Assembly (NCBI RefSeq): GCF_024331145.1
Contig: NZ_JANDJO010000011.1
Span: 56,497 to 120,496, forward strand
DNA from: Shimia sp. CNT1-13L.2
Lineage (GTDB): Bacteria > Pseudomonadota > Alphaproteobacteria > Rhodobacterales > Rhodobacteraceae
DNA: 64,000 nt
Direction of reading: 5' to 3'
Shown here: in pieces, positions 39,568 through 47,467 of the stretch
How positions within the stretch are numbered: position 1 is the first letter of the stretch
How the letters are laid out: the number at the start of each line of letters is the position of its first letter
Notes under the pieces: model-generated
What the model was told of the DNA's origin: nothing
Database searches by the model: none
What the model saw: the letters and a program-made list of their open reading frames with translations, nothing else
Program-made: the position numbers and the translations under genes

Positions 39568-39684
39568 CGCCGTCTCGTCATCTGAAATCTTGGCCTATAC
39601 TCTACCCATCGTTGCGCTGCGTGCAATTCACCCAATCCATTTCCCCAATTCCCAAACGCCCGCCGATCCCCTATATCCGCGCGC

Positions 39685-41091
39685 ATGACCAGCAATCCGC
39701 CAGATCTTCGCCCCGACCTCGCCAATGCCCGCATTGCACAGGAAACCGCCCGTCCCGGCCAGCCGACCATCGGCATGGTTTCGCTGGGCTGTCCCAAGGC
39801 GCTGGTTGACAGTGAGCGCATCCTGACCCGCCTGCGCGCCGAGGGCTATGGCATCTCGCCCGACTATTCCGGGGCCGATGCGGTCATCGTGAACACCTGC
39901 GGCTTTCTCGACAGCGCCAAGGCCGAAAGCCTCGAGGCGATTGGCGAGGCGATCCAGGAGAACGGCAAGGTCATCGTCACCGGCTGTCTCGGGGCCGAGC
40001 CGGAGTACATCACCGGCGCCCATCCCAAGGTTCTCGCCGTGACCGGCCCGCACCAGTACGAACAGGTGCTGGATGCGGTGCATGGCGCGGTGCCGCCCGA
40101 TCCCGATCCCTTTGTCGATCTGCTGCCTGCCACCGGCGTCTCGCTCACGCCGCGCCACTTCAGCTATCTGAAGATCTCCGAGGGCTGCAACCACGCCTGC
40201 AAGTTCTGCATCATTCCCGACATGCGCGGCAAACTCGCCTCGCGTCCCGTCCACGCCATCCTGCGCGAGGCCGAGAAACTGGTCGAAAACGGCGTGCGCG
40301 AACTCTTGGTGATCAGCCAGGACACCTCGGCCTACGGGCTTGACCGCAAGTATTCCAGCCACCCGTGGAAAGACCGCGAGGTGCGCAGCCACATCACCGA
40401 CCTCGCCCGCGAGCTTGGCCAGCTTGGCACGCCCAAGGATCTCTGGGTGCGCCTGCACTATGTCTATCCCTACCCGCATGTGCGCGATCTGATCCCGCTG
40501 ATGGCCGATCCCGATACCGCGCTGCTGCCCTATCTCGACATCCCGTTCCAGCACAGCCATCCGGACACGCTCAAACGCATGGCCCGCCCGGCCGCCGGTG
40601 CCAAGACGCTGGACGAGATCGCCAAGTGGCGCGAGACCTGCCCCGACATCACCCTACGCTCGACCTTCATCGTCGGCTACCCCGGCGAGACCGAGGCCGA
40701 GTTCCAGCACCTGCTTGACTGGATGGACGAGGCCCAGCTGGATCGCGTCGGCTGTTTCAAATATGAAAACGTCGATGGTGCGCGTTCGAACGCCCTGCCG
40801 GATCACGTGGCCGAAGAGGTCAAACAGGAGCGCTGGGAGCGCTTCATGGAAAGGGCACAGGCAATTTCCGAGGCCAAGCTTCAGGCCAAGGTCGGCCAGA
40901 CCATGGACGTGATCGTCGATGACATCGACGAAGACGGCATCGCCACCTGCCGCACCAAGGCCGACGCACCCGAGATCGACGGCAACCTGTTCATCGACGA
41001 GGGCACGGATGGCCTCAGCGTCGGAGATATCGTCACGGTCGAGGTGGACGAAGCCGGGGAATACGATCTCTGGGGCGCCCTGCGCCGCTAA
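39685..41091 (+). CDS. rimO: Ribosomal protein S12 methylthiotransferase RimO
   Basis: 468 aa radical-SAM enzyme that beta-methylthiolates an Asp of S12. The N-terminal UPF0004 cluster cysteines are C36, C72 and C101; the radical-SAM cluster is C168-x3-C172-x2-C175 ([10 protein letters not shown]). A C-terminal TRAM domain follows ([35 protein letters not shown]). The Rossmann-like opening [16 protein letters not shown] distinguishes RimO from MiaB. Codon use is native GC-rich, unlike the neighbour on its left. Confidence 0.96.
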   Translation: MTSNPPDLRPDLANARIAQETARPGQPTIGMVSLGCPKALVDSERILTRLRAEGYGISPDYSGADAVIVNTCGFLDSAKAESLEAIGEAIQENGKVIVTGCLGAEPEYITGAHPKVLAVTGPHQYEQVLDAVHGAVPPDPDPFVDLLPATGVSLTPRHFSYLKISEGCNHACKFCIIPDMRGKLASRPVHAILREAEKLVENGVRELLVISQDTSAYGLDRKYSSHPWKDREVRSHITDLARELGQLGTPKDLWVRLHYVYPYPHVRDLIPLMADPDTALLPYLDIPFQHSHPDTLKRMARPAAGAKTLDEIAKWRETCPDITLRSTFIVGYPGETEAEFQHLLDWMDEAQLDRVGCFKYENVDGARSNALPDHVAEEVKQERWERFMERAQAISEAKLQAKVGQTMDVIVDDIDEDGIATCRTKADAPEIDGNLFIDEGTDGLSVGDIVTVEVDEAGEYDLWGALRR

Positions 41092-41462
41092 CGTCAGAGG
41101 CAACGCCCCGCGTGTCGGCACGACACGCCAAGCCCGACCTCCCCCACGGGAGGGCTTGTTGCCACCTCACGCCAAACAATCCAGATCGCGCGCTTGGAAC
41201 CGCCGCGACCGGCACAGAGCGCCTTATCGCCCACCCGAGGTCGGGCGTGCCGCATCGCGCCTTTGGGAGGACTTCTCGCCACCCGGCAACAAGCAACCCG
41301 CTATCTTTTGCCCCGCCCGGCAAAGCCGGGCCGCGCCGACCCGCCCCCATGGGGCGGCGCGATGCGCCACCCCGCGGGTCTACACGCCCCTTCCGCCTAG
41401 CCCCCCCTTGACCTCCCCCGCCCCCGCGCCAGATGGTCGGGCAGATCACAACGGACACGCCC
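41092..41462. other. Hairpin-rich intergenic region without a gene
   Basis: 370 bp, very GC-rich, no credible ORF. It contains perfect hairpins CGTGTCG-GCA-CGACACG (41111-41127), CCTCCC-CCAC-GGGAGG (41138-41153), GCCCGGC-AAA-GCCGGGC (41315-41331) and a long stem around GCCCC-CAT-GGGGC (41333-41364). Distant inverted repeats also occur: GCCCGACCTC (41132) with GAGGTCGGGC (41237), and GCTTGTTGCC (41155) with GGCAACAAGC (41285). It could be a folded RNA or a repeat-derived spacer. Confidence 0.5.
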
Positions 41463-41831
41463 ATGCCCCCCGAAACCCGCGTTCTCTACAACTCTGAATG
41501 CCCGATCTGCGATGCCGAGATCTGCCACTACGCGCGCTATACCGAAAAGCGTGATCTGCCTGTGCGCTATGACGCGCTGAACTCGGACGCGAGAGAGAGC
41601 TGGGGCATTGATCCCGACACCGCCGCACGGCGTCTGCACGTGCTGCACGATGGCCAGCTTTATGACGGCATCCCGGCTTTCCGTATCCTCTGGGCGCAGA
41701 TGCCGCGCTATCGCATGCTGGCGTGGCTGACCGGCCTGCCCCTGCTGCGCCCGCTCGCCACCGTCACCTATGACCATGTGCTGGCCCCGTGGCTCTATCG
41801 CCGCCACCTTAAGCGCATGGCGCGCGCCTGA
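41463..41831 (+). CDS. DCC-family thiol-disulfide oxidoreductase-like protein (DUF393)
   Basis: 122 aa. The opening VLYNSECPICDAEICHYARY has the CPIC redox-type motif of DCC proteins, followed by the family's LPVRYDALNSD and LHVLHDGQLYDGIPAFRILWAQMPRYRMLAWLTGLPLLRPLA. A role in thiol redox chemistry is presumed from the CxxC; no partner is evident. ATG 41463 is chosen over an ATG ten codons upstream on family length. The ribosome site is weak. Confidence 0.82.
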   Translation: MPPETRVLYNSECPICDAEICHYARYTEKRDLPVRYDALNSDARESWGIDPDTAARRLHVLHDGQLYDGIPAFRILWAQMPRYRMLAWLTGLPLLRPLATVTYDHVLAPWLYRRHLKRMARA

Positions 41832-41925
41832 TCCAGCGCCGGCCGGTTTTCCCACTGCCCCCCTTGACCGACTGCAAAACCATGCCACCCTCTTCCCGAC
41901 AGCCAACCGTTCAGGAGAGCCAGCC

Positions 41926-42171
41926 ATGACCGACACCCCCAACATTTCCCAACGCGCCCCCTTCCCCGTCGAGGTTCAGGAGGGCAAATCCTATTTCTGG
42001 TGTGCCTGCGGCATGTCCAAGCGCCAGCCCTTCTGCGACGGCAGCCACAAGGGAACCTCGTTCGAGCCTGTCAAATACACCGCCGAAGCCGACAAGAAGG
42101 TGTTCTTCTGTGGCTGCAAGCATTCCGGAAAAGGCGCGTTGTGCGACGGAACCCATTCGCGGATGGATTAA
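41926..42171 (+). CDS. Dual CDGSH iron-sulfur domain protein
   Basis: 81 aa. There are two CDGSH motifs, each C-x-C-x(6-10)-PFCDGSH-like: CACGMSKRQPFCDGSH and CGCKHSGKGALCDGTH. Each should bind a 2Fe-2S cluster by three Cys and one His, as in bacterial double-CDGSH proteins related to Miner2. AGGAGAG precedes the ATG. It follows the DCC gene by 94 bp on the same strand and may share its transcript. The physiological role is unknown; redox or Fe-S homeostasis is likely. Confidence 0.9.
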   Translation: MTDTPNISQRAPFPVEVQEGKSYFWCACGMSKRQPFCDGSHKGTSFEPVKYTAEADKKVFFCGCKHSGKGALCDGTHSRMD

Positions 42172-42236
42172 CCCTTCGGTCATCAAATCAGCGCGGATTC
42201 ACGGAAAATTAACAGAGTCCGCGCAGGCACACCTCC

Positions 42237-42269
42237 GCGATACCGCCGGAATACCGACGCAATACCGAC
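42237..42269 (+). repeat. 11-bp triple tandem repeat, family R2, copy c
   Basis: Units GCGATACCGCC, GGAATACCGAC, GCAATACCGAC, with a decayed fourth unit starting GTGCTAAATC. CACCTCC precedes them. It ends 4 bp before the dgkA stop codon, in a convergent gap. Confidence 0.85.
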
Positions 42270-42272
42270 GTG

Positions 42273-42629
42273 CTAAATCAACCCCCAGATCACCACGACC
42301 CACGCCACCCCGACCGCCAGCGCCGCCACGGCGACACCGGCGCTGCCCGCGTCCTTGGCCTGTTTCGCGAGGGGGTGCTGGTCTTCGGAAATATAGTCCA
42401 CGGCCCGTTCGATCGCCGTGTTGATCAGCTCTGCCGCCAGCACCAGAACGCCCAGCGACAGGATCAGCGCCCGCTCGGAAATCTCCAATGGCAGATAGAG
42501 CGCAAGGCCACCCGACACCAGGTTGGCCCAGACCCAGCTGCGAAACGAATGCTCATTGCGCCAAGCATCCCGCCATCCGGCAAGACTCCAGACAACGCGC
42601 CACTTCAGACGTTTCAGAAAATACAGCAT
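42273..42629 (-). CDS. dgkA: Diacylglycerol kinase
   Basis: 118 aa inner-membrane enzyme that phosphorylates diacylglycerol to phosphatidic acid, recycling lipid by-products. The N-terminal amphipathic segment (RLKWRVVWSLAGWRDAWRNEHSFRSWVW) and the catalytic AELINTAIERAVDYISEDQHPLAKQAKDAGSAGVAVA stretch are intact, with three membrane helices. GGAGGAG precedes the ATG. It lies 62 bp downstream of the DUF6455 cluster on the same strand and might be read through from it. Confidence 0.92.
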   Translation of the reverse strand: MLYFLKRLKWRVVWSLAGWRDAWRNEHSFRSWVWANLVSGGLALYLPLEISERALILSLGVLVLAAELINTAIERAVDYISEDQHPLAKQAKDAGSAGVAVAALAVGVAWVVVIWGLI

Positions 42630-42690
42630 GGCTCCTCCGTGTTCTCAGTCTGAACCGGAAAAGCCACGCAATCAATAGAGGTTAGCCGGA

Positions 42691-42945
42691 TCAACCTTCG
42701 GCAAGACGCCCCAGGAGATCCTTGTTCAGGCAATAATCCGGCGCTTCTTCGGCGCTGGCGTGTTCCGCCTGCCACCCCTTGCACTCGCCCACGCTCCGGC
42801 AATGGGTGCAGGTCATCACCGCACCGCGATACTGGCGCGCCAGCTCCGGGTTGTCGGCCAGCTTCTCACTCCAGTCGACGCCCACTTTCTGGGACATCTT
42901 GCCCATCAGATCGGAATGGTCGTCGAGTTTCTTGAACAGGTTCAT
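42691..42945 (-). CDS. DUF6455-type small cysteine protein, paralogue 4 of 4
   Basis: 84 aa. It carries the cluster's shared pattern C-x2-C-x5-C-x2-W (CTHCRSVGECKGWQ) followed by a late YCLNKDLL. The N-terminal helix (SDLMGKMSQKVGVDWSEKLADNPELARQYRGAVMTC) is like the other three. Four invariant Cys suggest a zinc or Fe-S site. AAGGAGG lies before the ATG. It is last in the operon, 13 bp after paralogue 3. The function is unknown; the family name is from memory. Confidence 0.78.
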   Translation of the reverse strand: MNLFKKLDDHSDLMGKMSQKVGVDWSEKLADNPELARQYRGAVMTCTHCRSVGECKGWQAEHASAEEAPDYCLNKDLLGRLAEG

Positions 42946-42958
42946 CCTGCGTCCTCCT

Positions 42959-43237
42959 TCAGGCCCTGCGGGCTTCGTCTTTCAATGATTGAAACAGTTG
43001 TGCGTGTACGCAGCACTCGGGCGCCGCCTCGGCATGTCCGCCCTGCTGCCCCAACCAATGTTCGCAGGCCGCCACATGCCGGCACTGCCGACACCGCGTC
43101 ACGAGATCGGCATAGCCCTTCTGCGACAGACGCCCATCCGCCATCGCTTCGCTCAGCGACAGGCCAAGCACCCGTGCCATACTGCGGGTCATCCAGAAGT
43201 GCCGCGCCGGATCACCCAGCGGTTGGATCTTGCTCAT
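42959..43237 (-). CDS. DUF6455-type small cysteine protein, paralogue 3 of 4
   Basis: 92 aa. Core CRQCRHVAACEHWL followed by ECCVHAQLF, and an N-terminal helix pair (HFWMTRSMARVLGLSLSEAMADGRLSQKGYADLVTRC) that shares the FW-x-x-x-RMA pattern with paralogue 2. Its start overlaps the stop of paralogue 2 by 4 bp, giving translational coupling. No signal peptide. The function is unknown. Confidence 0.78.
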   Translation of the reverse strand: MSKIQPLGDPARHFWMTRSMARVLGLSLSEAMADGRLSQKGYADLVTRCRQCRHVAACEHWLGQQGGHAEAAPECCVHAQLFQSLKDEARRA

Positions 43238-43512
43238 TGCTCCAGCTCCTCCAAAGCAGATTTGAGCGCCATGAAACGGTTTTGGTTCACACAGGTTTTC
43301 GGCGCCTTGGGCACCGACGTGCGTTCATGGAGGTTGAGCCAGCGTTTACAGCCCTTGGTCCAGTCACAGCCACGGCATTCCAGAACCATCTCGGCCCAGT
43401 CTTCCTGGCTGAGCTCGGCCTTTTCCATCGCGGCTACAAGATCGGTATCGGTGGCCTTGGCCATCCGCTGGGCCAGCCAGAAATGCGAATTGGTTTCTCC
43501 AAGGGGTTTCAA
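43234..43512 (-). CDS. DUF6455-type small cysteine protein, paralogue 2 of 4 (TTG start)
   Basis: 92 aa from TTG 43512. Start choice: a perfect AAGGAGGT lies 6 bp upstream, and the TTGA overlaps the stop of paralogue 1. A reading from further upstream would run back into that gene. Core CRGCDWTKGCKRWL and TCVNQNRF; N-terminal segment HFWLAQRMAKATDTDLVAAMEKAELSQEDWAEMVLEC. The rare start could set a lower dosage than its neighbours. The function is unknown. Confidence 0.78.
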   Translation of the reverse strand: MKPLGETNSHFWLAQRMAKATDTDLVAAMEKAELSQEDWAEMVLECRGCDWTKGCKRWLNLHERTSVPKAPKTCVNQNRFMALKSALEELEQ

Positions 43513-43772
43513 GCGCTTACCTCCTTCAGACCAGCAAGAAGATTGGCATTGCAGCAATAAACCGGCGGCGCATCGGCGCGCACTTCGTCACGGTTCAGCC
43601 AGTGGGCGCAATCTTCGGGATTGGAACAGTTGGTGCAACGCATCACCATCTCGGCGATGTCATCAAAGGCCAGACGCCCGGACAGTGCGGCGTCTTCCAG
43701 GTCGATACCCAAACGCGTCGCGGTCCGGTCAACAAGATCGGCATGTCGCTTGAGGTCGGCACGGTCCGGCAT
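43509..43772 (-). CDS. DUF6455-type small cysteine protein, paralogue 1 of 4
   Basis: 87 aa. First gene of the four-paralogue operon. Core CTNCSNPEDCAHWL and YCCNANLL; N-terminus HADLVDRTATRLGIDLEDAALSGRLAFDDIAEMVMRC. ATG 43772 has GGAGGAC upstream and is preferred over a start seven codons upstream. Two FNR-type palindromes lie 57 and 89 bp before it. The function is unknown. Confidence 0.78.
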   Translation of the reverse strand: MPDRADLKRHADLVDRTATRLGIDLEDAALSGRLAFDDIAEMVMRCTNCSNPEDCAHWLNRDEVRADAPPVYCCNANLLAGLKEVSA

Positions 43773-43828
43773 GGGGTCCTCCACAGGTTGCACAAGGAGA
43801 ACCCTATCACGGGGTTTGATTTGCCCCT

Positions 43829-43842
43829 TTGACTTGCGTCAA
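43829..43842. promoter_or_regulatory. FNR/Dnr-type box 1 before the DUF6455 operon
   Basis: TTGAC-TTGC-GTCAA is an almost perfect dyad of the FNR/CRP family. On the minus strand a TAGGGT hexamer begins 22 bp downstream, the spacing expected for a class II activator site centred near -41.5. It lies in the 98-bp gap between the IMPACT gene and the operon. Confidence 0.6.
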
Positions 43843-43860
43843 CCCAAAGGACAAAGCGGT

Positions 43861-43874
43861 TTGACCTGCATCAA
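43861..43874. promoter_or_regulatory. FNR/Dnr-type box 2 before the DUF6455 operon
   Basis: TTGAC-CTGC-ATCAA matches the FnrL-type consensus at 9 of 10 dyad positions. It overlaps the stop codon of the IMPACT-family gene (43871-43873) and is centred 32 bp (three helical turns) upstream of box 1. Confidence 0.5.
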
Positions 43875-44227
43875 CCGGCGCGTTCTTCCAGATAGGCACG
43901 GACACAGTCCTGCACGCGCCGAAACCGGTCTCCGCCCAGTTTCACGCCGCCATACCAGCGGGTCACGACCACGATGTGATCTTTCAGGCCCTCGCGTTCC
44001 AGCATACGCAGAATCACCATACCCGCCCCGCTTTCGCCGTCATCGCCCTTGAGAGGCGTGCCATCCGACAGCAGCACCGCCCAGGTGTTATGCGTGGCCT
44101 TGGCGAATTTGCGGTCCTTCTTGAGCACCTTCAAAAAGGCATCGACCTCCTTGCGATCTGCAACCGGGCCTCCGGACACCGCGTATTTCGATCCCCGGTC
44201 GGAGACGACATTGGTGATCTGCAACAT
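43871..44227 (-). CDS. YigZ/IMPACT-family protein
   Basis: 118 aa from ATG 44227. The IMPACT core is clear: SKYAVSGGPVADRKEVDAFLKVLKKDRKFAKATHNTWAVLLSD, GDDGESGAGMVILRMLEREGLKDHIVVVTRWYGGVKLGGDRFRRV. It lacks the C-terminal ferredoxin-like domain of E. coli YigZ, so it is a single-domain version. A TTG start three codons upstream would overlap the M48 gene's stop by 4 bp (TTGA); neither start has a clear ribosome site. Family role uncertain (linked to translation control in eukaryotes). Confidence 0.82.
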   Translation of the reverse strand: MLQITNVVSDRGSKYAVSGGPVADRKEVDAFLKVLKKDRKFAKATHNTWAVLLSDGTPLKGDDGESGAGMVILRMLEREGLKDHIVVVTRWYGGVKLGGDRFRRVQDCVRAYLEERAG

Positions 44228-44232
44228 GGTCG

Positions 44233-44940
44233 TCAAAGTGATTTGGCGGTCTCGCGCACGGCCTTAATACGCTCCTGATTAGGCGGGTGAGAGCCAAGGA
44301 AACGATCACCGGGATCTGGGATACGGTTGAAATACTCGGCCCCTTTCACGGGATCATAGCCTGCCTTGTGCGTAATCACTGTGCCCAGACGATCCGCTTC
44401 CAGTTCGTACTTTTTCGAATAGCTGCGTCCACCGACAGAGGCCCCGATATCAACCGCGGCATCCACACCGCTGGACCCGGCACCGGCAAGGGTTGCCAGG
44501 ACACCGACAATCACAGCGCCGGCAATCGCATTGCTGGTCGATTGCTGGATATGGCCCTCGATATGGTGGGCCGCCTCGTGGCCCATCACAAAGGCCAGCT
44601 CATCGTCGTTTCTGGCATTGGAAATCAGCGCCGCCGTAAAGGTGATATGCGGCCGCCCCGATTTGTAGCTCTGAAAGGCGTTCGGAGGGGCGTTGCGATC
44701 CTTGTGGACAGAGATGGCAAAGTCACAGTTCGTCCCCTTGGTCAGCGCCTTGCATTCCCGTTCCGCAATCGGCTCCAGCCGCCGCTTGATCGGCGCAAGA
44801 CGCGCCGTGGCCTGATCAACCGACAGGCGGGACACAACCTGATCGGGCTTTGGCTTGGAGGTCGGCTCGGGGTCGGTTGTCGTCGTGCAGGCACCTGCAA
44901 CAACAAGCGAAGTCACTGCCATCAGGGGAAAAAAACGCAT
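44233..44940 (-). CDS. M48-family metalloprotease lipoprotein
   Basis: 235 aa. The lipoprotein signal ends at the lipobox VAGAC (Cys18). The zinc motif H121-EAA-H125 lies in MGHEAAHHIEGH, with the third ligand in KYELEADRLG. This is the compact BepA/LoiP-like layout of periplasmic M48 proteases acting in outer-membrane protein quality control. ATG 44940 is chosen because GGAG precedes it and the lipobox then falls in place; 51 further in-frame residues are rejected. It is followed at once by the IMPACT gene. Confidence 0.88.
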   Translation of the reverse strand: MRFFPLMAVTSLVVAGACTTTTDPEPTSKPKPDQVVSRLSVDQATARLAPIKRRLEPIAERECKALTKGTNCDFAISVHKDRNAPPNAFQSYKSGRPHITFTAALISNARNDDELAFVMGHEAAHHIEGHIQQSTSNAIAGAVIVGVLATLAGAGSSGVDAAVDIGASVGGRSYSKKYELEADRLGTVITHKAGYDPVKGAEYFNRIPDPGDRFLGSHPPNQERIKAVRETAKSL

Positions 44941-45075
44941 GATTACTCCGGCGGAACACAATATCGCGGGAACTTTAATCTCTCCGCCCGAACTCTGCCA
45001 CCCCGCAAAACGCCCCCTTGGCAAAATTCCCTCGAAGCCCCTTGCCTTGTCCTCTGCATGGTCTAGGCTGAAGAC

Positions 45076-45318
45076 ATGTTTAGCATCGAGCACGAATTCG
45101 ACGCCACGGTTGTCACACTCATCGACGAGGGGTCTGCCCCCCTGTCAGAGGATGTCACGATCAACCTTTTCGAGGATTGCATCACGGTCGAACAATACGA
45201 CCCGCGCACCGACAGGGTCGAGAAGATCACCCTGTCCATTCACCAGGCCGAGGAACTGGCGGCGGCGCTGGATCTTCCCGAGGGCGTCTACAAGCTGCAA
45301 AAACCCGGATCAGACTAG
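45076..45318 (+). CDS. Small acidic hypothetical protein (80 aa)
   Basis: 80 aa, not recognised as a characterised family. Acidic and predicted alpha/beta (FSIEHEFDATVVTLIDEGSAPLSEDVTINLFEDCITVEQYDPRTDRVEKITLSIHQAEELAAALDLPEGVYKL). No signal or membrane segment. AGGCTGAAG lies before the ATG. It is divergent from the M48 lipoprotein and convergent with the DUF167 gene. The clean single-domain look and native codon use support a real gene. Confidence 0.68.
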   Translation: MFSIEHEFDATVVTLIDEGSAPLSEDVTINLFEDCITVEQYDPRTDRVEKITLSIHQAEELAAALDLPEGVYKLQKPGSD

Positions 45319-45325
45319 ACCCGGA

Positions 45326-45580
45326 TCACGCCTCCAGCCGGAACACCTTGTCCCGCGAGGTCTGTCCCCGCACGAGCGTGAGGCGTGTTTTCGCGACGCC
45401 CAGCGCCTTGGCAAGCAGCTTTTGCACGGCGGCATTCGCCTTGCCCCCCTCGGGGACCGTGGTGACATAAACGCGAACCTGACCGCCCTCGACCTTGACC
45501 ATGTTGCGCGAGGCCTTTGGTGTGACCCGCACGGCAATCTCGGTGCCTGGGACGGCAAGGCTTTCAAGGGTATCGGGCAT
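45326..45580 (-). CDS. DUF167 (YggU) family protein
   Basis: 84 aa. The family signature is present: IAVRVTPKASRNMVKVEGGQVRVYVTTVPEGGKANAAVQKLLAKALGVAKTRLTLVRGQTSRDKVFRL. ATG 45580 has AGGAC upstream; the longer frame would run through the R1 half-repeat at 45658 and is rejected. Function unknown. Confidence 0.88.
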   Translation of the reverse strand: MPDTLESLAVPGTEIAVRVTPKASRNMVKVEGGQVRVYVTTVPEGGKANAAVQKLLAKALGVAKTRLTLVRGQTSRDKVFRLEA

Positions 45581-45657
45581 CCGGTCTGTCCTGCGTTGGA
45601 GATGTGTCGACCCTAGTTCAGGCCGGACGACTTCGGAAGGCTCTCGCAATTTCTTTC

Positions 45658-45690
45658 GCCTTCGGCGAGAGTATTTTTCGTGCATTGAAG
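45658..45690. repeat. Interspersed element family R1, left half only (copy C)
   Basis: GCCTTCGGCGAGAGTATTTTT and CGTGCATTGAAG match the left arm of copies A and B. The right arm and the GGGGTCCGGGG hairpin are missing. It ends 19 bp before the histone-deacetylase-like start codon and so lies in that gene's 5' region. Confidence 0.75.
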
Positions 45691-45708
45691 AGCGGGGAGG
45701 CAACAGGC

Positions 45709-46830
45709 ATGACAACGGGGTTTTTCTGGGATGAACGGTGTTTCTGGCATTCGGGCGGGAACTATGCCCTTACCCTGCCGGTGGGCGATTTCGTGCAGCC
45801 CCTTGCGGCAGGCGGGTTACCGGAAAGCCCCGAGACCAAGCGCCGCCTCAAGAACCTTCTGGATGTGAGCGGGCTGGCGCAGGAGCTGGACATGCGTTCT
45901 GCCCATGAAGCAAGCTACGATGATCTCGCGCGGGTGCATCCCGCCGACTATCTGGAGCGCTTCAAGGCCATGTCGGACGCCGGCGGCGGCGAATTGGGCC
46001 TGCGCACGCCCTTTGGCAAAGGCGGCTACGAGGCCGCGGCCCTGTCGGCAGGATTGTCGAAACAGGCGGTTTTCTCGGTTCTGCAGGGTGAGTTGAGCAA
46101 CGCCTATGCTCTTTCCCGTCCGCCCGGCCACCATTGCCTGCCGGACTGGCCAAACGGGTTTTGCCTGTTGGCGAATATCGCCATCGCCATCGAGGCCGCG
46201 AAGGCGGCGGGGTTAGTGCAGCGCGTGGCCGTGATCGATTGGGACGTCCACCACGGCAATGGCACCGAAGCGATATTTTATGACCGCGAAGATGTGCTGA
46301 CGATCTCGCTGCATCAGGCCCGCAACTATCCGCTGGATACCGGTGACATCGAAGATCGCGGGCGCGGGGCCGGGCTTGGTGCCAACATCAATATCCCCCT
46401 GCCCCCCGGTGCCGGTCACACCGCCTATATCCGCGCGATGGACCAGATCGTCCTGCCCGCTCTTGCGGCCCACAAGCCCGACCTGTTCATCGTCGCCTGC
46501 GGCTATGACGCCGCCGCCTTTGATCCGCTCTCGCGTATGCTGGCCACGGTCGAGACCTTCCGCATCATGACGCGGCAGGTGCTGGGCGCGGCGAAACAGC
46601 TTTGCAAGGGGCGGCTGGTTCTGGTGCACGAGGGCGGGTATTCCGAGGCCTATGTGCCCTTTTGCGGCCATGCCGTGATGGAGGAACTGTCGGGGTCAGA
46701 CATCCATGTCCCCGACCCGATGGCCGAAACCCTGAATACCCGCCAGCCCGACGCCCGCTTTGATGCCTTCGTCGACGCCCAGATCGGGGAAATGGCGGAA
46801 TTCTTTGCCAATCCCCCGGCAGGCGGTTGA
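45709..46830 (+). CDS. Histone-deacetylase-family amidohydrolase
   Basis: 373 aa, class II HDAC/acetylpolyamine amidohydrolase type. Active-site motifs are intact: RPPGHH with H141-H142, IDWDVHHGNGTE with zinc ligands D179 and H181, and VACGYDAAAFDPL with the third Asp. Bacterial members remove acetyl groups from polyamines, propionyl-type groups from proteins, or small amides. GGGGAGG precedes ATG 45709; upstream in-frame codons come from the R1 repeat and are rejected. Confidence 0.88.
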   Translation: MTTGFFWDERCFWHSGGNYALTLPVGDFVQPLAAGGLPESPETKRRLKNLLDVSGLAQELDMRSAHEASYDDLARVHPADYLERFKAMSDAGGGELGLRTPFGKGGYEAAALSAGLSKQAVFSVLQGELSNAYALSRPPGHHCLPDWPNGFCLLANIAIAIEAAKAAGLVQRVAVIDWDVHHGNGTEAIFYDREDVLTISLHQARNYPLDTGDIEDRGRGAGLGANINIPLPPGAGHTAYIRAMDQIVLPALAAHKPDLFIVACGYDAAAFDPLSRMLATVETFRIMTRQVLGAAKQLCKGRLVLVHEGGYSEAYVPFCGHAVMEELSGSDIHVPDPMAETLNTRQPDARFDAFVDAQIGEMAEFFANPPAGG

Positions 46831-46888
46831 AAACCGGGGCGATACCAACGACATCTGGCTCAATTCTTGAAGGAACAGGACCAAGATA

Positions 46889-47467
46889 ATGCCGATCCCG
46901 AACCCGCAGGCGCTCGAATTTCTGCTGAGCCGCCGCTCCCGCCCTGCCAAGACCCTGACCACCCCCGTGCCCGACCGCGACGCGCTGGAACCGATCCTGC
47001 GCGCCGCCCTGCGCAGCCCCGATCATGGCAAGCTTGAACCCTGGCGCCTGGTGGTGCTGGAAGCTGCGGCCCTCCAGCGGTTCGGCGAGATCGCGGGCCG
47101 GCGCGGTGCCGCGCTTGGGCTGGACGATGAAAAGATCGCCAAGGGGCGCAACCAGTTCGACACCGGCAACCTCGCTGTGGCGGTGATCGAAAGCCCGGTC
47201 ATCGCCGAGAAAGTGCCGGAGATCGAACAGACCTATTCCGCCGGTGCGGTCTGCCTGCAACTGCTGAACGCTGCACTCGCCGCCGGCTGGGGCGCGAACT
47301 GGCTGTCCGGCTGGCCTTCGCATGATCGCGGCTTTCTGGAAGAGGCCCTGCACCTTGCCCCCCACGAACGCCTTGCCGGGTTCATCCACATCGGCACCGA
47401 AAAAGCCACACCCCCGGAACGCCCGCGCCCGGATATGGAGGCCAAGGTGACATGGCTCTCCAAGTAA
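46889..47467 (+). CDS. Nitroreductase-family flavoprotein
   Basis: 192 aa. The YdjA-like subgroup: ALEFLLSRRSRPAKTL, RAALRSPDHGKLEPWRLVVLE, and AGAVCLQLLNAALAAGWGANWLSGWP are the FMN-binding and dimer motifs. These are FMN-dependent NAD(P)H reductases of unknown natural substrate. Its last 16 bp overlap the next gene, so the two are co-transcribed. The 58-bp gap before it contains GCGATACCAAC, a possible decayed single R2 unit (46842-46852). Confidence 0.88.
   Translation: MPIPNPQALEFLLSRRSRPAKTLTTPVPDRDALEPILRAALRSPDHGKLEPWRLVVLEAAALQRFGEIAGRRGAALGLDDEKIAKGRNQFDTGNLAVAVIESPVIAEKVPEIEQTYSAGAVCLQLLNAALAAGWGANWLSGWPSHDRGFLEEALHLAPHERLAGFIHIGTEKATPPERPRPDMEAKVTWLSK

Noticed and set aside
45604..45708. 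N-terminal extension of the histone-deacetylase-like protein
   Set aside because: These codons are the R1 half-repeat. The family N-terminus and a strong ribosome site support ATG 45709.
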